From Sphingomonadales bacterium Ga0077531 (GTDB lineage Bacteria > Pseudomonadota > Alphaproteobacteria > Sphingomonadales > Sphingomonadaceae), in the NCBI GenBank assembly GCA_001464915.1, contig LNED01000021.1, positions 1 through 46,609 on the forward strand: a DNA stretch of 46,609 bases. The letters run 5' to 3'. A program made the position numbers and the translations under genes. Positions 18,463-26,176 of the stretch are shown here, piece after piece. The notes beneath the pieces are model-generated. The model saw nothing but the letters and a program-made list of their open reading frames with translations, ran no database searches and was not told where the DNA came from. The stretch's first letter is position 1; the number at the start of each line of letters is the position of its first letter.

Positions 18463-19329
18463 TTACAAGGTTTCGTCAGCAGTCTCGGGAATGTTTTCAC
18501 CCGGGATCGGCCCGCCGGGATAGGCCGGCAGCGGTTGATCCGATGCGGAAGCCGTGGGCGCGGGCTGGCCCAGCCGTCCGCGCGCATCGGCATACCGCTG
18601 GTCGCTCCACTGCGCTTGTTCCTTGCCCAGATAGGGCACCGAGTCTGCCTGAGCCGTGTACCCGTCCGGCAGCCGCTCTTCGCGTCCAAGGTAAGGGACT
18701 GAAGGCGCACGGCTGAAACTGCCGCTGTAATCGATCCCGTCAATCTGGCCATTATTGCCGATCCGGCACTGGAACGGGGTGCCGTTGAACAACGTTCCGC
18801 TCACCTGCCAACCTGCGCCGGTACGATCGACATTATCGACCGTATCGACCCGCACATCACGCTCGATCCGGGCAAGGCACTGGTCAACTGCGCTATCGAG
18901 GCCTGAAGCACCCGTGCCGCGCGGGCCCGAGCGATCATCATCGCGGCGATCATCCACCCGGCGCTCTTCGAAACGCGGATTATATTCGCGGTCACGCACG
19001 TCGCGCTCAACGATCACGACATCGCGGTCGCGTTCCCTGCGGTTGTTCGAGCTGACGATGGCGGCAATCCCGCCAATAATAGCCGCGCCGATCAACACAT
19101 CGCCCGCGCCCACACGGTTGCGACGATAGCCCCGGCGATAACCGCAACCATATCCCCGGCAGCGCCAATCGGCGACCGAAGCGGCAGGATCATAGCGGCT
19201 CGCGTCAAACGCTGCTGATGGCGCGCCAAGGCCTGACGCCGGAAGCGATGCCGCCGCAGCGGGCGATGCGAAAATGGTGGTGCCAGCAAGAGCGCCGGCC
19301 AGAACCAGTGCACGGGTATTCAGAGCCAT
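18463..19329 (-). CDS. Secreted unknown protein with glycine-rich segment, paralogue A
   Basis: The protein has 288 residues with a signal peptide (about 1-27, ending SPAAAAS). A Cys/Gly/Tyr/Arg-rich stretch (55-70) is followed by a glycine-zipper-like hydrophobic helix GDVLIGAAIIGGIAAIV (76-92), an Arg/Asp-rich linker and a conserved core at about 145-203 (AVDQCLARIERDVR, then VDRTGAGWQVSGTL and CRIGNNGQ). Two repeats of VPYLG followed by a charged residue follow. AGGAGG lies 8 bases before the ATG. The next gene upstream on the same strand encodes a shorter protein with the same layout. The function is unknown; the cell envelope is the likely location. Confidence 0.75.
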   Translation of the reverse strand: MALNTRALVLAGALAGTTIFASPAAAASLPASGLGAPSAAFDASRYDPAASVADWRCRGYGCGYRRGYRRNRVGAGDVLIGAAIIGGIAAIVSSNNRRERDRDVVIVERDVRDREYNPRFEERRVDDRRDDDRSGPRGTGASGLDSAVDQCLARIERDVRVDTVDNVDRTGAGWQVSGTLFNGTPFQCRIGNNGQIDGIDYSGSFSRAPSVPYLGREERLPDGYTAQADSVPYLGKEQAQWSDQRYADARGRLGQPAPTASASDQPLPAYPGGPIPGENIPETADETL

Positions 19330-19428
19330 GGATGCTCCCTCCTGTTAGTAGACGAGCGCCCACCATGCACTCTGATGCCGCCGGGATTAACCGTGTCAGG
19401 CTTGCGCTGGGCTGAACCGAAACGCGAA

Positions 19429-19462
19429 CCGCCCCGCCATTCCGGTGTGGAAGGCGGGGCGG
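19429..19462 (-). terminator. Strong hairpin after paralogue B (possible terminator)
   Basis: CCGCCCCGCC (19429-19438) and GGCGGGGCGG (19453-19462) are exact complements, with a further TTCC/GGAA stem inside. It lies about 60 bases past the stop of the minus-strand gene at 19521. The following T content on the minus strand is modest, so termination may be partial. Confidence 0.5.
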
Positions 19463-19520
19463 CCAAGCTGCTCGCGCTAGAGGGGGAGAGGCGCGCGGCA
19501 GGTAGGGGGTTAGAGGCTTA

Positions 19521-20111
19521 TCAACGCAATCCGCGCACGCCGCTGAAATTGACCTGCGGCGCGCCGCGTCCGTCAATGTAGCAGGTGAAGTTGCCGCGGT
19601 CGCTGCGACGGCCACCCCAACGGGGCGAGCCTTCAACCGAGATGCGGCCCTTGACCCGGAAACCATCACGGGTGCGATCAATGTCGCGGACATCAATCAC
19701 GTCAGCGAAGCGGTAACCGCCAAAGCGCCGTGCCTGATTTTCAGCTGCTCGGACACAGCGATCCACTGCGCCGCGCGAACCACCGGCAAAGCCGTAGCCG
19801 CCGCGGTCGTAACGGTCACCACGGTAATCGCGGTTGTCATAACGGCCGTCATCATAACGGCGGTCGTCGTAACGGCGGTCATCGTAGCGCCGATCGTTGC
19901 GGTCACCATCAAAGGCACCCGCCAGTGCGGCAAGCCCGCCGATCACCACCGCGCCAGCGATAATCTCGCCTGCGCCGATGCCATCACGATCGCGGCGGTC
20001 ATCGGCCATCGCCGGGGTGACAGAAGCCGCAGTCAGCGCAGTGGCAGCGACCGCGCCGAGCGAAATCCGGGCCCATTTGCCGGAGGCCAGCCGGTTGGTC
20101 ATGGTGGTCAT
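19521..20111 (-). CDS. Secreted unknown protein with Arg/Asp/Tyr repeats, paralogue B
   Basis: The protein has 196 residues from the ATG at 20111, which has GAGGA eight bases upstream. It has a signal peptide (about 1-37, ending TPAMADD), a glycine-zipper-like helix GAGEIIAGAVVIGGLAAL (46-63), a tandem RRYDD-type repeat (74-103) and a core at about 114-190 (AVDRCVRAAENQARRF, then VRDIDRTRDGFRVKGRI). This order matches its neighbour at 18463, so the two are tandem duplicates that diverged. The core with a single Cys and a late beta-rich segment is common in sphingomonad secreted proteins of unknown role. Confidence 0.75.
   Translation of the reverse strand: MTTMTNRLASGKWARISLGAVAATALTAASVTPAMADDRRDRDGIGAGEIIAGAVVIGGLAALAGAFDGDRNDRRYDDRRYDDRRYDDGRYDNRDYRGDRYDRGGYGFAGGSRGAVDRCVRAAENQARRFGGYRFADVIDVRDIDRTRDGFRVKGRISVEGSPRWGGRRSDRGNFTCYIDGRGAPQVNFSGVRGLR
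19836..19895. repeat. 15-base tandem repeat inside paralogue B
   Basis: Four imperfect 15-base units of the type xTCxTAACGGCxGTC encode the RRYDD repeats on the minus strand. Such repeats change copy number easily by slippage in whole five-residue steps, without breaking the frame. Confidence 0.65.
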
Positions 20112-20250
20112 CAGATGTATCCTCGTCTGGCACCGCTCGCTGGATTGCGGGGGTGACAAGGACCTTTTGCGCGATTCGGGGTGTTACAAAGCTGAATTGG
20201 CTTGGCAGGAACTGTTAATGTTGTAGGCTACTTTACTGAACAACTCGGTG

Positions 20251-21639
20251 TCACTCGCTTTCCAGCGCAGCCAACACATCGCGGGTGAAGGCAGCAATGT
20301 CGAAGCTCGCCCCCACCGGATCCTCGCCCCGGCGAACGATCACGACATTGCGCGACGGGACGATTACGACATATTGCCCGCGATTGCCGAAAGCGGCGAA
20401 GGTATCGGGCGGCACGCCGTCGCTCTTGTTCATTAACCAGAACCCCGCGCCGTATCCGAAAGCACCATCGGGCTGCGGACCTGATGGGGTGGCAACATAT
20501 TTCACCCAGCCTTCGGGCAGGATGCGGGTGCCATCGGGCAGCTTGCCATCGTTGAGGTAGAGCTGGCCGAACTTTGCAAGGTCGTTGGCGGTCGTCCAGA
20601 CTTGGCTGGAGAGGATGTAATTGCCCTGCCAGTCGGTCTCGGCAACCGTGGCCTTCATCCCCAGCTTGGCGAAGAATTCGGCGGGCGGATGCGCCGCAAA
20701 GGTCGGCTTGATCGCAGCGACGGCGGCCAACGTGTCATTGTTGGCGTAGCGATAGCTGCTCCCCGGCGAAGCGATCAGCGGCCAATCGAGCGCAACTTCG
20801 TCCACCGTCGCCCCTCCCCAATAGAGCGAATCAGTGCGGTTGCCCGGCGTGTCGGAATAGCGGCCCGAGGCCATGCGGAGGAGGTGGTCGATCGTTATCG
20901 CGCGTCGCGGGTCGGCATCGCCTTCGCCCAACCCTGCCGACGCAGTGACGTCAGCCTCGCCGCGAAAGGCCGCCGCGCCGACAAGGGTCGCTGCGATGCT
21001 CTTGGCGACTGACCAGGTGCGCTGCGGGGTGAATGGACTGATTTCTCTTGTGTAGGCGTAATGACTACCCGGCCCTTCACGGCCAGCGACGATGATGGCA
21101 GTTGTACGCGTACCTTTGCCGTAGCCCTCACCCAGAGCGTCATCGCGCACCGTTTTCCAGCGGCCTTGCGCAATGCGTTCGTGCCACATGTTGATCGCAG
21201 GCTCTGCATAGGGGACGGTCGCTCGCGGTGGAGGTTCGGCCATGCCAACTGGGCCGAGTGCGCAGCCGCCTTGCGTCTGGTGCCAGGCGAAGCGCGGCGG
21301 CATGTCTTCACTCCAGTCAACCTCAACATGGGTGAGCGCGCCAGCGCCCTGCGCAGCCCGAAATATCCGATATGTCAGCCCGCCAACAATCCCATCCAGC
21401 GGAGCTTGAATGCCTGTCAGTTCCAGTGCCGCGACACTTTCTTCAGTACGCACTTCACCAATCCGCTCAGCACTCGCAATCGCCCCGCACAGCATCAGCG
21501 CCTTGTAACCTGCCGCAAGCGCTCGGTCGTAGCGCGCGTCGAGGCGCTCCTGCTGGCTTAGCGCCGAGGCGGGTGCGGTTGCAGGAATGGCGAAGAGCAG
21601 CGTGGCTGCGGCGGCAATAGCGGTCGCGGTGCGGATCAT
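20251..21639 (-). CDS. Serine hydrolase of the beta-lactamase/class C fold, exported
   Basis: The protein has 462 residues from the ATG at 21639, which places the signal peptide (about 1-26) at the N-terminus; an upstream ATG would add eight residues. The catalytic SxxK is SVAK (Ser210, Lys213), and the second element is Tyr298-Ala-Asn300 in [21 protein letters not shown] near the C-terminus takes the place of the KTG strand. The roughly 200-residue region before SxxK is longer than in simple class C enzymes and shows no known domain. Relatives include esterases, D-peptidases and 6-aminohexanoate-dimer hydrolases, so antibiotic resistance should not be assumed. Confidence 0.85.
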   Translation of the reverse strand: MIRTATAIAAAATLLFAIPATAPASALSQQERLDARYDRALAAGYKALMLCGAIASAERIGEVRTEESVAALELTGIQAPLDGIVGGLTYRIFRAAQGAGALTHVEVDWSEDMPPRFAWHQTQGGCALGPVGMAEPPPRATVPYAEPAINMWHERIAQGRWKTVRDDALGEGYGKGTRTTAIIVAGREGPGSHYAYTREISPFTPQRTWSVAKSIAATLVGAAAFRGEADVTASAGLGEGDADPRRAITIDHLLRMASGRYSDTPGNRTDSLYWGGATVDEVALDWPLIASPGSSYRYANNDTLAAVAAIKPTFAAHPPAEFFAKLGMKATVAETDWQGNYILSSQVWTTANDLAKFGQLYLNDGKLPDGTRILPEGWVKYVATPSGPQPDGAFGYGAGFWLMNKSDGVPPDTFAAFGNRGQYVVIVPSRNVVIVRRGEDPVGASFDIAAFTRDVLAALESE

Positions 21640-21679
21640 GGCGCGCAGACTACCCCGCCCCATCCAAAAGGAAAGCGCT

Positions 21680-21718
21680 CAAAAGGAAAGGGCCGGAAGC
21701 GTCTCCGCCCCGGCCCTT
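21680..21718 (-). terminator. Intrinsic terminator of the rpsM-rplQ operon
   Basis: On the minus strand AAGGGCCGG (pairing 21718-21710) is followed by a 13-base loop and CCGGCCCTT (21696-21688), then a T-rich stretch TTCCTTTTG. The nine-pair stem lies about 24 bases after the rplQ stop codon, the expected place for the end of the long ribosomal transcript. Confidence 0.8.
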
Positions 21719-21741
21719 CTTCTATCCTTGTGAAGCGCGGC

Positions 21742-22158
21742 TTACGCGTCTTCGTATTCGTCCGACTGCACCGGACCCGAATCCTGGCCGCGGGCGTCTT
21801 CGTCGCGGTCGACCAGTTCGATGATTGCCATCTGCACCGCATCGCCCGCACGCACGCCGGCGCGCAGCACGCGGGTGTAGCCGCCTTCACGATCCGAATA
21901 ACGCTCGGCCAGAACTTCGAACAGCTTCTTCAGCTGAACTTCGTCGCCCAAACGCGCCATCGCGAGACGACGGTTCGAAAGTCCACCGCGCTTGGCCAGC
22001 GTGATCAGCTTTTCGAGATAGGGGCGCAGTTCTTTCGCCTTGGGCAGCGTGGTCTTGATCTGCTCGTGCTTGATCAGCGCGGCGGCCATGTTGCGGAACA
22101 GGGCGTTGCGGTGACCTGTCTTGCGGCCGAGCTTACGGCCCGAAATACCATGACGCAT
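21742..22158 (-). CDS. rplQ: Ribosomal protein L17
   Basis: This large-subunit protein lies near the peptide exit tunnel. It has 138 residues from the ATG at 22158, beginning [20 protein letters not shown], the conserved L17 N-terminus. Compared with E. coli (127) it has an acidic C-terminal tail (SDEYEDA). It is the last gene of the operon, 119 bases after rpoA and just before the terminator at 21680. Confidence 0.97.
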   Translation of the reverse strand: MRHGISGRKLGRKTGHRNALFRNMAAALIKHEQIKTTLPKAKELRPYLEKLITLAKRGGLSNRRLAMARLGDEVQLKKLFEVLAERYSDREGGYTRVLRAGVRAGDAVQMAIIELVDRDEDARGQDSGPVQSDEYEDA

Positions 22159-22245
22159 ATTACTTATCCTTCGTTCGTAGGGAGCCCGTGCAAGGTAGCT
22201 CCATCCCGGTGGCCATTGCGGGCCGCCACCTTCGCCCAAGATGTA

Positions 22246-22267
22246 AGCCCCCGCTTGCGCAGGGGCT
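22246..22267 (-). other. Intercistronic hairpin between rpoA and rplQ
   Basis: AGCCCC (22246-22251) pairs with GGGGCT (22262-22267), 11 bases past the rpoA stop codon. No U-tract follows, so read-through into rplQ is expected. Confidence 0.4.
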
Positions 22268-22277
22268 CACGAATTCA

Positions 22278-23333
22278 TCAGCCGAGAAGTTCTTGTTCCA
22301 GCTTCTTGGCCATTTCTTCGATGTTCTCCGGCGGCCAGCCAGGGATATCCATCCCGAGACGCAGACCCATGCTGGAGAGCACTTCCTTGATCTCGTTGAG
22401 CGACTTGCGGCCGAAGTTCGGAGTGCGCAGCATCTCGGCTTCGGTCTTCTGGACCAGATCGCCGATGTAGATGATGTTGTCGTTCTTGAGGCAATTGGCC
22501 GAACGGACCGACAGTTCCAACTCGTCGACCTTCTTGAGGAGGTAACGGTTGAGCTGGTTGGCGTCGCTTTCTTCCGGCTGCACCGCATGGCCGATCATCT
22601 GACCAACCGGCTGCGGGATGCCATCTTCGAAGTGGACGAACAACGTCAGCTGATCCTGAAGAATGCGCGCAGCATAAGCCACGGCGTCTTCGGGGGTGAC
22701 AGTGCCATCAGTTTCGACGGTCAGTGCAAGCCGGTCATAGTCCAGCTCTTGGCCAACACGGGCATTCTCGACCTTGTAGCTCACCTGACGGACCGGCGAA
22801 TACAGCGAATCGACCGGGATCAGCCCGATCGGCGCATCGGCCGGACGGTTCTGCACGGCGGGCGAGTAGCCCTTCCCGGTGTCAGCCGTCAGCTCCATGT
22901 TGAGCGTTGCGCCTTCATCGAGCTGGCAAATCACCAGATCCTTGTTCATGATCTCGATGTCGCCGGTGACAGCAATATCGCCAGCCTTGACCGCACCCGG
23001 GCCAGTGGCCGAGAGCTGCAAACGCTTGGGGCCTTCGCCTTCCATGCGCAGCGCGATCTGCTTGACGTTGAGGACGATGTCGGTGACATCTTCACGCACG
23101 CCGGCGAGCGACGAGAATTCGTGCAGCACGTTCTCGATCTTGATCGAGGTGATCGCCGCGCCCTGAAGGCTCGACAGCAGCACACGCCGCAGGGCGTTGC
23201 CGAGCGTCAGGCCAAAGCCACGCTCAAGCGGTTCGGCAACGAACGTCACCTTGCGCGAACGGTCACCGCCATCCTTGATTTCGAGGGTGTTGGGTTTCTT
23301 GAGTTCCTGCCAGTTCTTCGTGTTGACGGACAT
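22278..23333 (-). CDS. rpoA: RNA polymerase alpha subunit
   Basis: The protein has 351 residues. The N-terminal assembly domain includes RNAPs typical [20 protein letters not shown], which holds the alpha dimer and binds beta and beta'. The C-terminal DNA-binding domain includes [29 protein letters not shown] and [17 protein letters not shown], which contact UP elements and activators. It sits between rpsK and rplQ, the usual alpha-operon place. In alphaproteobacteria rpsD is normally not in this operon, and none is seen here. Confidence 0.98.
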   Translation of the reverse strand: MSVNTKNWQELKKPNTLEIKDGGDRSRKVTFVAEPLERGFGLTLGNALRRVLLSSLQGAAITSIKIENVLHEFSSLAGVREDVTDIVLNVKQIALRMEGEGPKRLQLSATGPGAVKAGDIAVTGDIEIMNKDLVICQLDEGATLNMELTADTGKGYSPAVQNRPADAPIGLIPVDSLYSPVRQVSYKVENARVGQELDYDRLALTVETDGTVTPEDAVAYAARILQDQLTLFVHFEDGIPQPVGQMIGHAVQPEESDANQLNRYLLKKVDELELSVRSANCLKNDNIIYIGDLVQKTEAEMLRTPNFGRKSLNEIKEVLSSMGLRLGMDIPGWPPENIEEMAKKLEQELLG

Positions 23334-23460
23334 GGATTTCCCCTAATTCGCCTGTGGGAGGCGGTTTGTATTCTGGGCGGGCGAGATGCGCGTCAGCGTG
23401 GCGCAGCATCTGGCCCGATCGGGCGGCGACGGCACGAACTGCCGCCGCCATCCCGGCGGA

Positions 23461-23850
23461 TCAGACGCGGCGACGCTTTGACGGACGGACCCCGTTGTGC
23501 GGGATCGGAGTCACATCGCGGATCGAAGTGATGTTGAAGCCCACAGCGGCGAGGCCGCGCAGTGCACTTTCGCGGCCCGAACCCGGACCCTTCACTTCAA
23601 CTTCAAGAGTCCGCACGCCATGTTCAGCGGCTTTTTTGCCCGCGTCATCGGCTGCGACCTGCGCAGCATAGGGAGTCGACTTGCGGCTACCCTTGAAACC
23701 CATCGTGCCAGCACTGGACCAGCTGATAGCATTGCCCTGCGCATCGGTGATGGTGATCATGGTGTTGTTAAAGCTGGCGTTGATGTGCGCAACGCCGCTG
23801 CTGATATTCTTCTTGTCACGACGCCGAATACGGCCTGGTTCGCGTGCCAT
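23461..23850 (-). CDS. rpsK: Ribosomal protein S11
   Basis: This small-subunit platform protein lies near the mRNA exit. It has 129 residues, with the conserved [33 protein letters not shown] and the C-terminal [18 protein letters not shown] (quoted in part). It lies 61 bases after rpsM and 127 bases before rpoA. Confidence 0.98.
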   Translation of the reverse strand: MAREPGRIRRRDKKNISSGVAHINASFNNTMITITDAQGNAISWSSAGTMGFKGSRKSTPYAAQVAADDAGKKAAEHGVRTLEVEVKGPGSGRESALRGLAAVGFNITSIRDVTPIPHNGVRPSKRRRV

Positions 23851-23890
23851 CGTTTTGTATCCTCTAACTCGTCAGAAGGAAAAAGCGTAA

Positions 23891-23908
23891 GGCGGGCCAA
23901 AGCCCGCC
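23891..23908 (-). other. Hairpin between rpsM and rpsK
   Basis: GGCGGGC (23891-23897), a four-base loop CAAA, and GCCCGCC (23902-23908) form a perfect stem. It lies directly after the rpsM stop codon. On the minus strand TTACGCTTTTTCC follows, so a minor intrinsic stop is conceivable, but the downstream genes must be transcribed. Confidence 0.45.
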
Positions 23909-23911
23909 AGC

Positions 23912-24280
23912 TTACTTCTTCTTGCCCGCGATGGGCTTGGCCTTACCCTTGCGGGTGCGGGCGTTGGTGTGAGTGCGCTGGCCGCGAACGGGCAGACCGC
24001 TACGATGACGCAAACCGCGATAGGCCCGCAGATCCATCAAACGCTTGATGTTCATCGCGGTCTGGCGACGCAGGTCGCCTTCGACGGTGAAGGTAGCATC
24101 AATGGTTTCGCGGATCCGCAGAACTTCCTCGTCGGAAAGGTCCTGCACACGCGCAGAATGGGCGATGCCCAGCGTGTCAGCGATCCGGACAGCCGTGGTG
24201 CGGCCGATACCGTGAATGTAGGTGAGCGCGATAATCACGCGCTTGTTGGTGGGGATATTTACCCCGGCAATACGAGCCAC
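23912..24280 (-). CDS. rpsM: Ribosomal protein S13
   Basis: This head protein of the small subunit contacts tRNA and the B1 bridge. It has 122 residues: [20 protein letters not shown], the HGIGRTTA helix-two-turn-helix region, and the C-terminal [14 protein letters not shown] tail that reaches the tRNA. It is the first ribosomal gene after the promoter at 24469-24497. No rpmJ lies upstream. Confidence 0.98.
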   Translation of the reverse strand: MARIAGVNIPTNKRVIIALTYIHGIGRTTAVRIADTLGIAHSARVQDLSDEEVLRIRETIDATFTVEGDLRRQTAMNIKRLMDLRAYRGLRHRSGLPVRGQRTHTNARTRKGKAKPIAGKKK

Positions 24281-24374
24281 TTATTTCTCCATGCTCCACA
24301 GAGGCTTGGCTGCCGTAAGGCGGCCTCCCTCTATCTCAACGCTCATTCATTCGGATGTTTATTCGCCGTATGAC

Positions 24375-24388
24375 CTGCACAGGTGCAG
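24375..24388. promoter_or_regulatory. Palindrome in the rpsM leader
   Basis: CTGCAC-AG-GTGCAG is a perfect 6-bp inverted repeat with a two-base centre, in the predicted leader between the promoter at 24469 and rpsM. It could be an operator or a small RNA stem. No regulator is known for it. Confidence 0.35.
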
Positions 24389-24468
24389 ATTAAACAGCAA
24401 AAAGTCCGGTTGGCACGCGCAAAGGCGATGCCTGCCGAACTTGGTTCGAACATGTCGAATGAGGGGCG

Positions 24469-24497
24469 CGCATAGGCTGATTCGCACTGGGCGTCAA
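24469..24497 (-). promoter_or_regulatory. Sigma-70-type promoter for rpsM-rpsK-rpoA-rplQ
   Basis: On the minus strand TTGACG (24497-24492) is followed by exactly 17 bases and TATGCG (24474-24469). This is a strong match to a housekeeping promoter in a high-GC genome. The start point would lie near 24462, giving a leader of about 180 bases before rpsM. The promoter begins just downstream of the SRPBCC gene stop at 24516. Promoter function is inferred from the match. Confidence 0.65.
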
Positions 24498-24515
24498 CCA
24501 TATGGCGCGCGAACG

Positions 24516-25418
24516 TCAGCGTCCGGGCTTGTCGGCCTCAAGGTCGCCGAACGCGTCATCGACCGATGCGGGCGTTGGCGCAGGTTTCGGCGCAGGTTTC
24601 GGCGCAGGTTTTGTCGCGGACTTGGGCACTGGCTTGGCCTCTGGCTTCGGCGCAAGCCCGGCCGCAGCCGGTGTGGCTGGCGCGGTAGCAGTCCCGCTCG
24701 CAGGTTTCACCGAAGGCCGCAGCAACGGCTCGGCCTTGATTGTTGGTGCAACCTTGATGATCGGCGCGCTGGCCTTATCCGGCACGCTGGTTTCGGCGTC
24801 CGCTTCAGCCGTATTACCCTCACCCGCATCAGGCGCTTCGTCCTGCGGCACCGCCACTACGCCGAGCAGTTTGCCAAGCGCGGCGAGTTGCGCGCCCATC
24901 ACCCCATCAACCGCCTTGGAAATCACCGGTACTTCATAGCGCATCGGCCCGCCGACATTGTATTCCCACACAATCCGTGTGCCCAGCTCGGCTTTGCTGA
25001 TTGCGATGGTGAGCACGCCGACCACCGGCTCGCTTTGCAGCGGACCGAGAGCGCCTTGCATCCGCAGCGCTGTTTCCGGGTAAGCCTGGATCACCCGCAT
25101 GTGTTCAACACTGCCTTGCAGCGTGTAACGGCCCGGCTCATCCACTTCGGGGATGGTCTCGCAAAAGCAACCACCTGCCTGAGGTGTCAGCGTGAGGTTG
25201 GCGGCATCGCCCGACCAGGTATGGTCCTTGCGCCACCAGCCAGACGGCGTAATCAGCGCAAGCCATACGTCTCTGGGACTGGCCTCAAGCACTACTTCGT
25301 GATGCGAGACGAAGCCGCTGTCATTGACCCGGGTGAGTTCGGCAGCGGCTGGAGTGCCAAAGCCCAAAACGGTCGCGGCAAGTGTTCCAGCGCGTAGCAA
25401 AAGGTTGATCCGCACCAC
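24516..25418 (-). CDS. Exported SRPBCC-domain protein with Ala/Pro/Lys-rich tail, inside the ribosomal block
   Basis: The protein has 300 residues if the GTG at 25418 is the start; a second GTG at 25415 is equally possible. A signal peptide (about 1-27, ending TPAAAEL) precedes a START/Bet v1-like domain (about 35-190) with SHHEVVLEASPRDVWLALIT, WWRKDHTWSGDAANLTL and RIVWEYNVGG, similar to SRPBCC proteins that bind lipids or other hydrophobic ligands. The last 100 residues are low complexity (KPAPKPAPKPAPTPAS). The start lies only 8 bases past the adk stop, so it is co-transcribed with secY and adk. Its presence between adk and rpsM is unusual. Confidence 0.8.
   Translation of the reverse strand: MVRINLLLRAGTLAATVLGFGTPAAAELTRVNDSGFVSHHEVVLEASPRDVWLALITPSGWWRKDHTWSGDAANLTLTPQAGGCFCETIPEVDEPGRYTLQGSVEHMRVIQAYPETALRMQGALGPLQSEPVVGVLTIAISKAELGTRIVWEYNVGGPMRYEVPVISKAVDGVMGAQLAALGKLLGVVAVPQDEAPDAGEGNTAEADAETSVPDKASAPIIKVAPTIKAEPLLRPSVKPASGTATAPATPAAAGLAPKPEAKPVPKSATKPAPKPAPKPAPTPASVDDAFGDLEADKPGR
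24577..24612. repeat. 12-base tandem repeat encoding KPAP units
   Basis: Three copies of GGCGCAGGTTTC (the last ending TTT) lie in the 3' part of the SRPBCC gene and encode the KPAP repeats on the minus strand. The unit length keeps the frame if copy number changes. Confidence 0.7.
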
Positions 25419-25425
25419 GCCCGCC

Positions 25426-26073
25426 TCAGCTGCGCAGAATCGCGTCGATTTGTCCGGCGACAGTATCAATCGCCGCCATCCCGTCGACCCGTGTCACGAT
25501 CCCACGTGCTTCATAGCCAGGCAGGATTGGCGCGGTCTTAGCGCGATATTCCTGCATCCGCATCCTAACGGTTTCTTCGTTATCGTCAGGGCGCCGCTTG
25601 AATTCGGTGCTGCCGCAAGCGTCGCATACGCCCGGCTTGGACGGCGGATTGGCGGTGTCGTGATAGAGCGCGCCGCAATTGCCGCAAGAAAACCGGCCGG
25701 TGATCCGTTCAACCAGGGCGTCTTCGTTGACCTCTAGTTCGATCACGTGGTCGAGCGAGCGACCATTGCGGGCAAGGATTGCATCAAGGGCGATAGCCTG
25801 CGCGCCCGTGCGCGGATAGCCATCAAAGATCGCGCCGGTTTCAGGCCCCATCGCGGCGAGCTCAGCATCGATCAGATCGGACACGATCTCATCCGAAACA
25901 AGTTCGCCGCGCTCCATAACGGCCTTGGCCTTCAGACCAACCGGCGTCCCAGCCTTAACGGCGGCGCGCAACATGTCGCCGGTCGATAGCTGGCGCATGC
26001 CGTGGCGTTCAACCAGGCCGGCACTCTGCGTGCCTTTGCCTGCACCGGGAGGGCCAAGAAGAATGATGTTCAC
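25426..26073 (-). CDS. adk: Adenylate kinase with zinc-type LID
   Basis: The enzyme interconverts ATP plus AMP and two ADP. The GTG at 26073 gives 215 residues beginning VNIILLGPPGAGKGTQ (P-loop GPPGAGKGT at 8-16). FDGYPRTGAQA is the AMP-binding segment. The LID domain has four cysteines (130, 133, 150, 153) in CGNC and CDAC pairs, a structural zinc site found mainly in Gram-positives and some proteobacteria, unlike the Cys-free E. coli enzyme. An upstream ATG would add ten unrelated residues. It follows secY by 103 bases, as in most spc operons. Confidence 0.96.
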   Translation of the reverse strand: MNIILLGPPGAGKGTQSAGLVERHGMRQLSTGDMLRAAVKAGTPVGLKAKAVMERGELVSDEIVSDLIDAELAAMGPETGAIFDGYPRTGAQAIALDAILARNGRSLDHVIELEVNEDALVERITGRFSCGNCGALYHDTANPPSKPGVCDACGSTEFKRRPDDNEETVRMRMQEYRAKTAPILPGYEARGIVTRVDGMAAIDTVAGQIDAILRS

Positions 26074-26176
26074 GAACCGTCCCCCATTATCGCCCCAGAT
26101 CACTGCCTGGGGCTGTTATGCAGTCTATCGAGTTCAACTAAGCGCGGAGCCGCGTCAAGCACACTTGTGTCGGATA

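Noticed and set aside
20251..21639. True antibiotic beta-lactamase
   Set aside because: SxxK and YxN are present, but the usual KTG is not evident and a long extra N-terminal region suggests another hydrolase role.
24222..25397. 391-codon plus-strand frame opposite rpsM and the SRPBCC gene
   Set aside because: It crosses a promoter and parts of two well-supported genes, is Arg/His-rich, and has no family features.
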